A program made the position numbers and the translations under genes. Shown here one piece after another: positions 41,585 through 50,950 of a DNA stretch of 64,000 nt (the first letter of the stretch is position 1; each line of letters opens with the position of its first letter). The notes under the pieces were generated by a model. The model made no database searches. It saw nothing but the letters and a program-made list of their open reading frames with translations, and was not told the origin of the DNA. The stretch spans positions 2,790,001 to 2,854,000 of the forward strand of contig NZ_CP053073.1 in assembly GCF_013003985.1 (NCBI RefSeq). Reading direction: 5' to 3'. This DNA comes from Usitatibacter palustris (GTDB lineage Bacteria; Pseudomonadota; Gammaproteobacteria; Burkholderiales; Usitatibacteraceae).

Positions 41585-42772
41585 ATGACTTCCGTAATCC
41601 CCTCCCGCCGCCTGGCCATCGCCGTCGGCACCCTTTTCGCAGCCGGCGCGCTGGTCGCCGGAGCCCTGGCAGTCCGTACCTCCACCGCCGCACCGTCGCC
41701 CGCCGCCCAGGCCATGCCCGTCGCGGTCGCCGCGGTCTATACGTCCGACGTCACGCTGTGGGACGAATTCTCCGGCCGCCTCGAAGCCGTCGAACGCGTG
41801 GACGTTCGTTCGCGAGTCGCCGGAGCCGTGCAGTCGGCGCACTTCACCGAAGGGGCGCTCGTCCAGAAGGGTGACCTGCTCGTGACCATCGATCCCGCTC
41901 CCTATGCCGCTGAAGTCGACCGCGCGCAAGCGCAAGTCGCCGCCGCACAGGCGCGCAACACCAACGCCAAGAGCGAGCGCGAACGCGCGGAGCGTCTCTG
42001 GAAGGAAGAAGCGATCTCCCGCCGCGAAGTCGATGAGCGCGTGAATGCGCTGCGCGAAGCGGAAGCGAACGTGCAGGCCGCCGAAGCCGCGCTGCAGTCC
42101 GCGCGTCTCAACCTCAGCTACACGCAGGTGCGCGCGCCTGTCTCCGGCCGTGTGGGCAAGGTCGAAGTGACGCAGGGCAACCTCGTTCCCTCCGGCCCCG
42201 GCGCACCTGTCCTCACCACACTCGTCTCCGTGAACCCGATCTACGCGAGCTTCGACGCCGACGAGCAAGTGGTTGCGCGCGCGCTGCGTGATGCGGGCGC
42301 CAGGGGCCTTGCCTCCATCCCCGTCCAGATGGCCACCGCCGTCGACAGCGCCGAGATTCGCACCGGCCACCTGCAGCTCGTCGACAACCAGGTGAACGCG
42401 AAGAGCGGCACCGTTCGCGTTCGCGCGGTCTTCGACAACAAGGATGGCTCGCTCATGCCCGGCCAGTTCGCGCACGTTCGCCTCGGCCGCCCCACCGCTA
42501 CGCCCGCCGTGCTCGTGAACGACCGCGCGATCGGGACCGACCAGAGCAAGAAGTTCGTGATGGTCGTCGGCACCGACAACAAGGCCGCGTATCGCGAGGT
42601 GACGCTCGGTGGAAACGTGAACGGGCTTCGCATCGTGAGCACCGGGCTCGAGAAGGGTGAACGCATCGTCGTCAACGGATTGCAGCGCGTGCGGCCGGGA
42701 GCACTCGTCGATCCGCAGCCGTCCGACATGAACAAGCCGGAGGACCGCAAGGTCGTCGCGCAGAAGGGTTAA
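41585..42772 (+). CDS. RND efflux periplasmic adaptor (AcrA/MexA type)
   Basis: This 395-residue membrane fusion protein has a signal or anchor sequence (about 8-30). A lipoyl half-motif (VDVRSRVAGAVQSAHFTEGALVQKGDLL in parts), a long alpha-hairpin (EVDRAQAQVAAAQARN... to ...ALQSARLNLSYTQVRAPVSG), and a beta-barrel and membrane-proximal domain follow. It lacks a lipobox Cys near the start, so it is probably held by its N-terminal helix. It is the first gene of a TetR-controlled tripartite pump. Confidence 0.94.
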   Translation: MTSVIPSRRLAIAVGTLFAAGALVAGALAVRTSTAAPSPAAQAMPVAVAAVYTSDVTLWDEFSGRLEAVERVDVRSRVAGAVQSAHFTEGALVQKGDLLVTIDPAPYAAEVDRAQAQVAAAQARNTNAKSERERAERLWKEEAISRREVDERVNALREAEANVQAAEAALQSARLNLSYTQVRAPVSGRVGKVEVTQGNLVPSGPGAPVLTTLVSVNPIYASFDADEQVVARALRDAGARGLASIPVQMATAVDSAEIRTGHLQLVDNQVNAKSGTVRVRAVFDNKDGSLMPGQFAHVRLGRPTATPAVLVNDRAIGTDQSKKFVMVVGTDNKAAYREVTLGGNVNGLRIVSTGLEKGERIVVNGLQRVRPGALVDPQPSDMNKPEDRKVVAQKG

Positions 42773-42784
42773 AGAGTACCGAAC

Positions 42785-45700
42785 ATGAACCTGTCCAAAT
42801 TCTTCATCGACCGTCCGATCTTCGCGGGCGTGCTCTCGGTGCTGATGGTCCTCGCGGGCCTGATCGCCATGAGGGTCCTGCCCATCGCGGAGTATCCGGA
42901 AGTCGTGCCGCCCTCGGTCGTGGTGCGCGCCAACTACCCGGGCGCGAACCCGAAGGTGATCGCCGAAACGGTCGCCACGCCGCTCGAGGAATCCATCAAC
43001 GGCGTGGAAGGCATGCTCTACATGGGCAGCCAGGCCACCACCGACGGGCGGATGACGCTCACGGTGACCTTCAAGCTCGGCACCGATCCGGACAAGGCGC
43101 AGCAGCTCGTGCAGAACCGCATCAAGGAAGCGGAAGCGCGGCTGCCCGAGGAAGTGCGGCGCCTGGGACTCACGACGGCCAAGGGCGCGACCGACCTCAC
43201 GATGGTCGTGCACTTGACCTCGCCCAACGAACGCTACGACATGACGTACCTGCGCAACTACGCGGTGCTGAACGTCAAGGATCGACTCGCGCGGATCGAT
43301 GGCGTTGGACAGGTTCTGCTGTTCGGTTCGGGTGACTACTCGATGCGCGTGTGGCTCGATCCCCGCAAGGTTGCTGAACGCGGGTTGTCCGCGAGCGACG
43401 TCGTGCGCGCCATCCGCGAGCAGAACGTGCAGGCCGCGGCGGGTGTCGTCGGTGCGTCGCCGGGACTCTCCGGTCTCGATCTGCAGCTCTCGATCAACGC
43501 GCAGGGCCGCCTCACATCCGAGGAAGAGTTCGGCGAGATCATCGTGCGGACGGATCCGAACGGTGCCGTCACCCGGCTGAAGGACGTCGCGCGCCTGGAG
43601 CTGGGTGCTTCAGAGTACGCGCTGCGCTCGCTGCTCGATAACAAGCCCGCGGTCGCGGTGCCGATCTTCGCCGCACCGAATGCCAATGCCCTCTCGATCT
43701 CCGACAACGTCCGCGCGACGATGTCCGAGATCAAGAAGACCATGCCCGAGGGCGTGGACTACAAGATCGTCTACGACCCGACGCAGTTCGTGCGCGCTTC
43801 CATCAAGGCGGTCATCACGACGTTGCTCGAAGCGATCCTGCTCGTCGTGCTGGTGGTGATCCTGTTCCTGCAGACCTGGCGCGCATCCGTCATTCCGCTC
43901 GCCGCGGTGCCGGTGTCGGTGATCGGCACGTTCGCCGTGCTGCACCTCTTCGGCTTCTCTATTAATGCGCTCTCGCTGTTTGGCCTGGTACTCGCCATCG
44001 GCATCGTGGTGGACGACGCGATCGTCGTCGTGGAGAACGTCGAAAGGAACATCGAAGCGGGGCTTTCACCGCGGGACGCAACGTATCGGGCCATGCGGGA
44101 AGTCTCCGGCCCGATCATCGCGATCGCCCTGGTGCTGATCGCCGTGTTCGTGCCGATCGCGTTCATCAGCGGGCTCTCGGGTCAGTTCTACAAGCAGTTC
44201 GCGCTGACGATTGCGATCTCCACGGTGATCTCGGCGATCAACTCGCTGACACTCTCCCCTGCCCTCGCCGCGATCCTGCTCAAGGGCCACAAGGAACCCA
44301 AGGACGCGCTCACCCGCGCCATGGACAGCGTGTTCGGCAAATTCTTCGGCTGGTTCAACCGCGTGTTCAAGCGTGGCAGCGAGGCGTACTCGACCGGCGT
44401 GACGAAGTCGATCGCTCGCAAGGGCGCGATGATGGCCGTGTTCGCCGTGCTCGCACTCGCGACTGCTGGTCTGTTCAAGGTGGTGCCGAGCGGCTTCGTG
44501 CCGCAGCAGGACAAGCAGTACCTGATCGGCTTCGCGCAGTTGCCTGAAGGTGCGACGCTCGACCGCACGGAAGCGGTGATCCGCAAGATGGGCGAGATCG
44601 CGCTCGCTCACCCCGGTGTGTCGAACGCGGTGGCCTTCCCCGGCCTCTCGATCAATGGCTTCACCAACAGCTCCAACGCCGGCATCGTCTTCACGCCGTT
44701 GAAGCCGTTCGACGAGCGCAAGGGCAAGGGCATGAGCGGCAACGAGATCGCGGCGGAGCTGAACAAGCAGTTCGCCACGATCCCGGAAGCGTTCATCGCG
44801 ATCTTCCCGCCCCCGCCCGTTCAAGGGCTGGGAACGACCGGTGGCTTCAAGCTGCAGGTGGAGGACCGCGCGTCGCTGGGCTTCGAAGGACTCGATGGTG
44901 CGATGAAGGCGTTCCTCGCGAAGGCATGGCAGGCGCCGGAACTGCAAGGCGTGTTCTCGAGCTTCCAGGTGAACGTGCCGCAGCTCTACGCGGACATCGA
45001 CCGGACGAAGGCGCGGCAACTCGCGGTGCCCGTCACGGAAGTGTTCGACACGATGCAGATCTATCTCGGCAGCCTGTACGTGAACGACTTCAACAAGTTC
45101 GGGCGGACGTACTCGGTGCGCGTGCAGGCCGACGCGCCCTACCGCGCGCGCGCTGAAGACGTGGGCAGCCTCAAGGTGCGCTCGACCACGGGCGAGATGG
45201 TGCCGCTCTCCGCACTGCTCTCCGTGAAGCACAGCGCGGGGCCGGAGCGCGCCATGCGCTACAACGGCTTCCTCGCCGGTGACATCAACGGGCGCGCCGC
45301 TCCGGGGTATTCGTCGGGCCAGGCGCAGGACGCCGTCGAGCGCATCGCGAAGGAGACGCTGCCCGCTGGCGTCAGCTTCGAATGGACCGAGCTCACGTAC
45401 CAGGAGATCCTCGCCGGCAACTCGGCGCTGTGGGTGTTCCCGATCGCGATCCTGCTCGTGTTCCTGGTGCTCGCCGCGTTGTACGAGAGCCTGGTGCTGC
45501 CGCTGTCGATCATCCTCATCGTGCCGATGGCGATGCTCGCTGGCTTGACGGGCGTGTGGCTCACGAACGGCGACAACAACATCTTCACGCAGATCGGATT
45601 GATGGTGCTCGTCGGCCTCTCCGCGAAGAACGCGATCCTGATCGTGGAGTTCGCGCGTGAGCTGGAGTTGGCCGGACGCGATCCGGTGCGCGCGGCGATC

Positions 45701-45973
45701 GAAGCGGCACGCCTGCGGTTGCGCCCGATCCTCATGACGTCGATGGCGTTCGTGATGGGTGTCGTGCCGCTCGCCTTCGCAACGGGCGCCGGTTCCGAGA
45801 TGCGCCGCGCGATGGGTGTGGCCGTGTTCTCCGGAATGATCGGCGTGACGCTCTTTGGAATCTTCCTGACCCCGGTGTTCTACGTGCTGCTTCGCAAGCT
45901 CGCGGGCAACCGGAAACTCAAGCACCACGGCGAGGCGGTTGCGCAGGAAGCCTTTGCCGGTACTGACGATTGA
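42785..45973 (+). CDS. RND multidrug efflux pump, inner-membrane subunit (AcrB/MexB type)
   Basis: This 1062-residue HAE1-type transporter starts NLSKFFIDRPIFAGVLSV and has 12 transmembrane helices. The proton-relay Asp pair is visible in helix 4 (GIVVDDAIVVVENVERN), and a Lys is present in the helix 10 region (VGLSAKNAILIVEFA). The large periplasmic loops form the porter and docking domains. It exports drugs, dyes or detergents at the cost of protons. It is 12 bases after the adaptor gene. Confidence 0.96.
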   Translation: MNLSKFFIDRPIFAGVLSVLMVLAGLIAMRVLPIAEYPEVVPPSVVVRANYPGANPKVIAETVATPLEESINGVEGMLYMGSQATTDGRMTLTVTFKLGTDPDKAQQLVQNRIKEAEARLPEEVRRLGLTTAKGATDLTMVVHLTSPNERYDMTYLRNYAVLNVKDRLARIDGVGQVLLFGSGDYSMRVWLDPRKVAERGLSASDVVRAIREQNVQAAAGVVGASPGLSGLDLQLSINAQGRLTSEEEFGEIIVRTDPNGAVTRLKDVARLELGASEYALRSLLDNKPAVAVPIFAAPNANALSISDNVRATMSEIKKTMPEGVDYKIVYDPTQFVRASIKAVITTLLEAILLVVLVVILFLQTWRASVIPLAAVPVSVIGTFAVLHLFGFSINALSLFGLVLAIGIVVDDAIVVVENVERNIEAGLSPRDATYRAMREVSGPIIAIALVLIAVFVPIAFISGLSGQFYKQFALTIAISTVISAINSLTLSPALAAILLKGHKEPKDALTRAMDSVFGKFFGWFNRVFKRGSEAYSTGVTKSIARKGAMMAVFAVLALATAGLFKVVPSGFVPQQDKQYLIGFAQLPEGATLDRTEAVIRKMGEIALAHPGVSNAVAFPGLSINGFTNSSNAGIVFTPLKPFDERKGKGMSGNEIAAELNKQFATIPEAFIAIFPPPPVQGLGTTGGFKLQVEDRASLGFEGLDGAMKAFLAKAWQAPELQGVFSSFQVNVPQLYADIDRTKARQLAVPVTEVFDTMQIYLGSLYVNDFNKFGRTYSVRVQADAPYRARAEDVGSLKVRSTTGEMVPLSALLSVKHSAGPERAMRYNGFLAGDINGRAAPGYSSGQAQDAVERIAKETLPAGVSFEWTELTYQEILAGNSALWVFPIAILLVFLVLAALYESLVLPLSIILIVPMAMLAGLTGVWLTNGDNNIFTQIGLMVLVGLSAKNAILIVEFARELELAGRDPVRAAIEAARLRLRPILMTSMAFVMGVVPLAFATGAGSEMRRAMGVAVFSGMIGVTLFGIFLTPVFYVLLRKLAGNRKLKHHGEAVAQEAFAGTDD

Positions 45974-45980
45974 GGTCCCC

Positions 45981-47381
45981 ATGAAAACGTTTCTTGCTCC
46001 CCTGGTTGCCGCGCTCGTCCTTGCCGGATGCGTGACGGTTCCCGATATCGATCCCGCGGCGCTGCCGGTCACCCCGGTGGCGTTCAAGGAAGGCGATGGC
46101 CGCTGGATCACCGCGCGCCCCGCGGATAACCAACCGCGCGGCGAATGGTGGAAGGCGTTCAACGATCCGGTGCTCGATGGCCTGGTTGCGCGCGCCGACG
46201 TGAACAACGCGACGATCACTGTTGCCGCGGCTCGCCTGGCGCAGTCGCGGGCGTACCTTCAGTCGGCCAATGCCGATCGCTGGCCGCAGCTCGGGGTCGG
46301 TGCCTCCGCTTCGCGCGCTGGCGGTGTTGCTTCCGCGAATGGCGCGGGTCTGCCGCCCGGGACGCTCACCACGGTCGGCGCGAACCTCTCGTACGAGATC
46401 GATCTCTTCGGGAAGCTCGCCAACGCCGAGAAGGCCGCGTCGCTCGATGCCCAGGCGCGTGCGGCATTGCTGGAGAACACGCGGCTGCTGGTTCAAGCCG
46501 ACGTGGCGCAGGTGTACTTCGCGCTGCGCGGGCTCGATGAAGAGCGCGCGCTGGTTCGCCGTACCGTCACGACCTATCGCGATGCGCTTTCGCTGACCGA
46601 GCGGCGCTATCGCGCTGGTGATGTTGCCGAATTGGATGTCGCTCGCGCGATGACCGAGGTGGCTGCGACTGAAGCTGAAGCGTTCGCCATCGACCGTCGC
46701 CGCGCCGAACTCGAACACGCGCTGGCCGTGCTGGTGGGCGAACCCGCGTCGACGTTCCGCCTGGACGAGGCTCCGTGGTCCACGGCGCTTCCCGTGATTC
46801 CCGCGGGCGTGCCCTCGACGGTTCTCGCGCGTCGCCCCGACGTGGCTGCCGCACAGCGCACCGTGCTCGCCTCGAACGCTCGCGTTGGCGTTGCGCAGGC
46901 CGCGTGGTTCCCGGACATCTCGCTTACCGGTGCGGCTGGTTACGCTTCGCCCGAGATCGGCGACATCTTCAAGTGGTCGGCACGAGCCTGGGGCATCGGC
47001 GCGCTGCTGTCGCTGCCGATCTTCGATGGCGGGCGGCGTGAGGCAGGCGTGAATTTCGCGAGCGCAGAACGTGATGCGTCCGTGGCCAAGTACCGCGAAC
47101 AGGTCCTCGTCGCATTCAAGGATGTCGAGGATCAGCTCTCGGCGCTTCGCTACCTCGCTGATCAATCCGGCGCGCAGGAACGCGCGGTCACTTCGGCCAC
47201 GCGCTCGACGACACTTTCGGACGCGCGCTATCGCAACGGCTACGTGAGCCAGCTCGATTTGCTCCTCGCGCAACGCAGCGAGCTCGCGAACCGCCGCCAG
47301 TCGGTGCAGGTCCGCTCCGCGCAATACCAGGCCACGGTCGGCCTAGTCAGGGCGCTGGGTGGCGGATGGGGAGAATCGTAA
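45981..47381 (+). CDS. outer-membrane efflux lipoprotein (NodT/OprM family)
   Basis: This 466-residue outer-membrane channel has a lipobox LVLAGC (acylated Cys18) and two repeats of the TolC-like fold, with the family signatures PLPVLAR-like VLARRPDVAAAQ and a C-terminal YLDLLLAQR-like QLDLLLAQRSEL. It completes the tripartite pump. The start at 45981 is 7 bases after the RND stop and gives a lipoprotein leader. Its TAA overlaps the ATG of a 30-residue microprotein (TAATG). Confidence 0.94.
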   Translation: MKTFLAPLVAALVLAGCVTVPDIDPAALPVTPVAFKEGDGRWITARPADNQPRGEWWKAFNDPVLDGLVARADVNNATITVAAARLAQSRAYLQSANADRWPQLGVGASASRAGGVASANGAGLPPGTLTTVGANLSYEIDLFGKLANAEKAASLDAQARAALLENTRLLVQADVAQVYFALRGLDEERALVRRTVTTYRDALSLTERRYRAGDVAELDVARAMTEVAATEAEAFAIDRRRAELEHALAVLVGEPASTFRLDEAPWSTALPVIPAGVPSTVLARRPDVAAAQRTVLASNARVGVAQAAWFPDISLTGAAGYASPEIGDIFKWSARAWGIGALLSLPIFDGGRREAGVNFASAERDASVAKYREQVLVAFKDVEDQLSALRYLADQSGAQERAVTSATRSTTLSDARYRNGYVSQLDLLLAQRSELANRRQSVQVRSAQYQATVGLVRALGGGWGES

Positions 47382-47473
47382 TGAGCTCTCGGCGAAACGA
47401 TGACGACCAAGGTGGGCCGCTCGTGTGGATCCTTGTCGTAATGCTCGCGATCTACCTCTTGACGATCACCTGA
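47381..47473 (+). CDS. 30-residue single-helix membrane microprotein of the RND operon
   Basis: The product has a charged head (MSSRRNDDDQGGP) and one hydrophobic helix (LVWILVVMLAIYLLTIT). Its ATG overlaps the stop of the outer-membrane channel gene, and GGGGAG lies 8 bases upstream, so translation is well supported. It is closely similar to the 28-residue frame at 17254-17340. By size and location it recalls AcrZ, the small helix that binds AcrB, although no sequence similarity to AcrZ is claimed. Confidence 0.65.
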   Translation: MSSRRNDDDQGGPLVWILVVMLAIYLLTIT

Positions 47474-47475
47474 CC

Positions 47476-47551
47476 CACCAATGGGGACAGACCCCATTGG
47501 TGAGCCCCAATACAAATTACAAGGCACCATTGGGGTCTGTCCCCATTGGTG
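47476..47551. repeat. inverted pair of GGGGACAGACCCC units (REPIN-like)
   Basis: The left unit (47476-47502) and right unit (47525-47551) are reverse complements over their outer 22 bases, around a 22-base spacer. Cores are GGGGACAGACCCC and GGGGTCTGTCCCC, flanked by CACCAAT and ATTGGTG. The pair begins three bases after the microprotein stop and ends 9 bases before the next start codon. Confidence 0.85.
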
Positions 47552-47559
47552 GAGAGAAA

Positions 47560-48267
47560 ATGTCCCTCGACTCATTCCCCATCACCCGCAAGTGGCCCGC
47601 GAAGTATCCGGACCGCATCCAGCTCTATTCGCTACCCACGCCCAACGGCGTCAAGGTCTCGATCGCGCTGGAGGAGCTGGCGCTTCCCTACGAGGCGCAC
47701 CTGGTTTCATTCGACAGCAACGACCAGATGTCGCCGGAGTTCCTGTCGCTCAATCCGAACAACAAGATCCCGGCGATCATCGATCCGGACGGTCCGGGCG
47801 GGCAGCCCCTGGCGTTGTTCGAGTCGGGCGCGATCCTCTTCTATCTCGCCGAGAAGGCGAAGCGCCTGATGCCCGCCGACCGCGCCGCGCGCTACGAGAC
47901 GCTGCAATGGATCATGTTCCAGATGGGCGGCATCGGCCCGATGTTCGGGCAGCTGGGCTTCTTCGTGAAGTTTGCCGGCAAGGACTTCGAGGACAAACGG
48001 CCGCGCGACCGTTACGTGAACGAGTCGAAGCGGCTCCTGGGTGTGCTCGACAAGCGCCTCGAGGGTCGGCGCTGGGTCATGGGCGATGAGTACACCATCG
48101 CCGACATCGCGATCTTCCCCTGGGTGCGGAACCTCGTCGGCTTCTACGGCGCCGGGGATCTCGTGGAGTTCTCGACGTTCATCAACGTGAAGCGCGTGCT
48201 GGATGCGTTCATCGAGAGGCCGGCCGTGCAGAAGGGGCTGGTGACTCCTGCGAGGCCGGCGGCGTGA
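47560..48267 (+). CDS. glutathione S-transferase, YfcG/YghU (nu) class
   Basis: This 235-residue transferase begins with a leader-like N-terminus, then IQLYSLPTPNGVKVSIALEE, where Thr-Pro-Asn-Gly is the nu-class active site that gives disulfide-bond reductase activity. It continues with NPNNKIPAIIDPDG (cis-Pro), FESGAILFYLAEK, and a C-terminal domain with TIADIAIFPWVRN. It probably reduces disulfides with two glutathiones. The ribosome site GGAGAG directly follows the inverted repeat pair. Confidence 0.93.
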   Translation: MSLDSFPITRKWPAKYPDRIQLYSLPTPNGVKVSIALEELALPYEAHLVSFDSNDQMSPEFLSLNPNNKIPAIIDPDGPGGQPLALFESGAILFYLAEKAKRLMPADRAARYETLQWIMFQMGGIGPMFGQLGFFVKFAGKDFEDKRPRDRYVNESKRLLGVLDKRLEGRRWVMGDEYTIADIAIFPWVRNLVGFYGAGDLVEFSTFINVKRVLDAFIERPAVQKGLVTPARPAA

Positions 48268-48283
48268 GGTCGCGGTAGCGCCG

Positions 48284-49792
48284 TCATTTCCCCGCGCCAG
48301 GCGCGGCGAGTGACGCAAAGGCCTTGTCGAGGTTCGCCTGCGCCTGCTCGAGCTTGCCGCGTTGGGCCTGCAGCCATTCCACGTCGGCCGCAAGTTTTTG
48401 TTTCTCGGATTCCAGCATCCGCGCGACCTCCGCGGGCTGCGGCCCGCCCAGGCCACGACTCGCCGCAAGCATCCCTTCAGCAGACAGCGACTCGCGAAAG
48501 CGCTTCTCGGTGAGCGGAAAGACCGGCGGCGCTCCGTACTTCTTTGCCGCCTCCGCCCAGACCTGCTTCGCGTCGCGGTAAGAGATCCCGCCCGGACCGA
48601 CCCCGGCCTTGCGACCGAACGTCACCAGCTCCGAGGCGAAGTGGTGTCCGATGCGAAAGGGAATGTCCGCTTCGCGCTGGAGCACGTCGGCGAGCTCGGT
48701 GGTGGTCGAGTATTCCTTGTTGACCTCGGCAAGCGCCACGGGAACGTTCACCGCCAGGTTCTCGAAGTAACGCTGTAGGTGTCCGAACATCGTGATCGCG
48801 CCCTCGAGAGCGCCATGCGAATGGTCGCGCTTGTAGTCGGGCATGCCGGGGGGCACGTTGTGCGCGACGATCACCGTCCCCTGCGCATCGCCGACGACGA
48901 GGCTCGAAGACAGGCGCAGGTTGTTCAGGACGGTGGGGTTCCTCTTCTGCGGCATGATGCTGCTGCCGTGCGTCTCGGCCCCCTCGCGAATCAACAGCCA
49001 CGGGGACGTCTGGTGGTACTGCGTGTGCGCATCGGCCGTCATCGAAGCCGTGGTGAGCGCGGCGAAGGCCGCCACCGAATCGATCTCGACGGGCACGTCC
49101 ATGATCGAGAGCTGCGCAGCGTCGTAGCCGTTCTCCACGTTGCCATCGAATCCGAGCAGCTCAGCGAGGCGCACGCGGTTCACCGGGAAGCTTGACGTCC
49201 CGTAGACCGCCACGCCGAGCGGATTCTGGTTGAGGCGCGCGTAGGCCTGGCGCAGGCGCTCGCCGTGCCGCGAATACGCGCTCGCGAAGCCGAGCAGGTA
49301 ATGCCCGTACGTCGTGGGCTGCGCCTGCACGCCGTTGGTGTAGCCGGGCACGATCGTCTTCGTGTGCTGCCCGGCCGTCTCGAGGAGCTTCTGGCGTGCG
49401 GCAACCATCGCCTGCATGAGCGCGAGAGTTCTCTCGCGCAGCATCACGCGGCGGTTGGTCGGGATGATGTCCTGGCGGCTGCGGCCCGAATGCATGCGCG
49501 TGGCGTCGGGTCCCGCATAGGCGAGCAGCAAGGGCTCGTACGCGAGGTAGTCCCCGGGCCGTTTCGCTCCGGGCTTGGCTCCGTCGGCGATGACCTTCGC
49601 CACACCGTCGGCAATCCGTGATCCCAACTCGCGCGAGACGATGCCCTGCTCGACGACCATCACCGTCGAAGCCTTGTTGAACTCGTTCAGCCAGTGGAAC
49701 TCGTCGTTGAAGGCCGGCCCGGCGCGGCGCTGCGCGAACGCGGAGCCGAAAAAAAAGCTCGCCGCTACGGCGGCGAGAATCAGCACTCTCAT
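48284..49792 (-). CDS. exported argininosuccinate lyase-like enzyme
   Basis: This 502-residue member of the aspartase/fumarase superfamily has a signal peptide (MRVLILAAVAASFFFGSAFA). MHSGRSRQD is the ASL-type first active-site loop, TTYGHYLLGF follows, and the signature GSSIMPQKRNP is the flexible catalytic Ser loop. Both loops look intact, so C-N or C-O lyase activity releasing fumarate is likely, but in the periplasm. The C-terminal 60 residues are a coiled coil not found in ASL. It lies 9 bases after a porin gene on the same strand. The housekeeping ArgH would be cytoplasmic and elsewhere. Confidence 0.85.
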   Translation of the reverse strand: MRVLILAAVAASFFFGSAFAQRRAGPAFNDEFHWLNEFNKASTVMVVEQGIVSRELGSRIADGVAKVIADGAKPGAKRPGDYLAYEPLLLAYAGPDATRMHSGRSRQDIIPTNRRVMLRERTLALMQAMVAARQKLLETAGQHTKTIVPGYTNGVQAQPTTYGHYLLGFASAYSRHGERLRQAYARLNQNPLGVAVYGTSSFPVNRVRLAELLGFDGNVENGYDAAQLSIMDVPVEIDSVAAFAALTTASMTADAHTQYHQTSPWLLIREGAETHGSSIMPQKRNPTVLNNLRLSSSLVVGDAQGTVIVAHNVPPGMPDYKRDHSHGALEGAITMFGHLQRYFENLAVNVPVALAEVNKEYSTTTELADVLQREADIPFRIGHHFASELVTFGRKAGVGPGGISYRDAKQVWAEAAKKYGAPPVFPLTEKRFRESLSAEGMLAASRGLGGPQPAEVARMLESEKQKLAADVEWLQAQRGKLEQAQANLDKAFASLAAPGAGK

Positions 49793-49801
49793 CAGGCTCT
49801 C

Positions 49802-50842
49802 CTAGAATGTGTGGCGCACACCCGCCGAGAATCCCTGCGGATCCTGGCCGGCGGTGATGCTCAGCGTCGCTGCGCCGAAGTTGCAGAGGTTGCCGACGTC
49901 GTTGTTCACCTTCGTGTAGTACGCCGTGAACATCGTGCGCCGCGAGAAATCGTAGCGATAGCCCAGGCCCTGTGCGTCGCATCGGGGCTGCGCCGCGGTG
50001 GTGACACCGCCGTCGCGCGAGTCCTGGTAGCTCGCAAGCAGGTGGTGCCGTTCGCCGAACACCCAGTCCACGCCCAGCACGTAGGACTTCTGCTTCGCCG
50101 TGCCGGTGCGGCTGTACGTGCCGTACTGCGCCATCAGCTTCGCGCCGCCCAGGCGCACGTAGCCGCCGACGCCGTGGCCCTCCTCTTCGATCCCGGCGGT
50201 GACGGTGCCATCGCGCGAGTCGTTGTGCTTCTCGTACGCGTAGGTGAGGTAGACGGTGCGATTGGTCCACACGAGCGAGCCGCCGTACTTGTACGGATCG
50301 CGATCCGCAGTCTTTCCTTCGTTGGCGCTGTACGCGAGCCTCACTTCGAGGCCGGCCCAGTTCGGCGACCAGTACTGGATGACGTTCTGTTCGCGCAGCG
50401 AGAAGTTGCCCTGGTTCATCGCGGTGCCCGTGACGTCGGCGAGCGCGAGATCGGTGAACGGGTCGAGGGGTGCCACCTGCGAGCTCTTGAACGGCATGTC
50501 CCAGCGACCCATGATGATCGTGCCCAGCTTTGCATGTGCGAGGCCCACGCCGCTGTTGCGGTTGGCGAAGTTGGCGGTCTGCTGGTCGGGCGGGAAGCCG
50601 GTCTCGAGCTGGTAGATGGCTTTCAGTTCGCTGGAGAGCTTCTCTTCGCCGCGCACGCCGAGCAGCGAGGACTGGTCGGTCACGCGGGTGCGGCGCGCGA
50701 GCGGTGTCGTGCCCCCTTTCGCCTCGACCGAGTCGACCATCAGGTAGACGCGGCCATAGAGCGTCATGGGACTTTCGGTGGCTTCCTGCGCGGCGCAGGG
50801 TAGCGCGGCGGCCGCAAGGGCGGCCAGGCAGCGAGCTTTCAT
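49802..50842 (-). CDS. Gram-negative general porin
   Basis: This 346-residue outer-membrane protein has a signal peptide and the betaproteobacterial porin start SPMTLYGRVYLMVDSVEAKGG in parts. SSLLGVRGEEKLSSELKAIYQLETGF and NRNSGVGL are also present (cited in pieces), and it ends in Phe after a beta strand (GFSAGVRHTF), the BAM signal. It should be a 16-strand trimer. With the secreted lyase it may admit that enzyme's substrate. Confidence 0.93.
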   Translation of the reverse strand: MKARCLAALAAAALPCAAQEATESPMTLYGRVYLMVDSVEAKGGTTPLARRTRVTDQSSLLGVRGEEKLSSELKAIYQLETGFPPDQQTANFANRNSGVGLAHAKLGTIIMGRWDMPFKSSQVAPLDPFTDLALADVTGTAMNQGNFSLREQNVIQYWSPNWAGLEVRLAYSANEGKTADRDPYKYGGSLVWTNRTVYLTYAYEKHNDSRDGTVTAGIEEEGHGVGGYVRLGGAKLMAQYGTYSRTGTAKQKSYVLGVDWVFGERHHLLASYQDSRDGGVTTAAQPRCDAQGLGYRYDFSRRTMFTAYYTKVNNDVGNLCNFGAATLSITAGQDPQGFSAGVRHTF

Positions 50843-50901
50843 TTTCTCTCTCCGTTTGTGGATCTTCTTGTAATGCGGCGAACACTAGCAGCGCTGCTGC
50901 C

Positions 50902-50946
50902 ATATATCCAATATCATCGACAGACCTGTGCGATATGTTGGAGATA
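50902..50946. promoter_or_regulatory. dyad in the porin-LysR intergenic region
   Basis: ATATATCCAATAT (50902-50914) and GATATGTTGGAGATA (50932-50946) form an imperfect inverted repeat around the centre of the divergent promoter region. The right arm ends four bases before the LysR start. AT-rich dyads with T-N11-A elements at this position are typical LysR sites. Confidence 0.5.
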
Positions 50947-50950
50947 TGAC

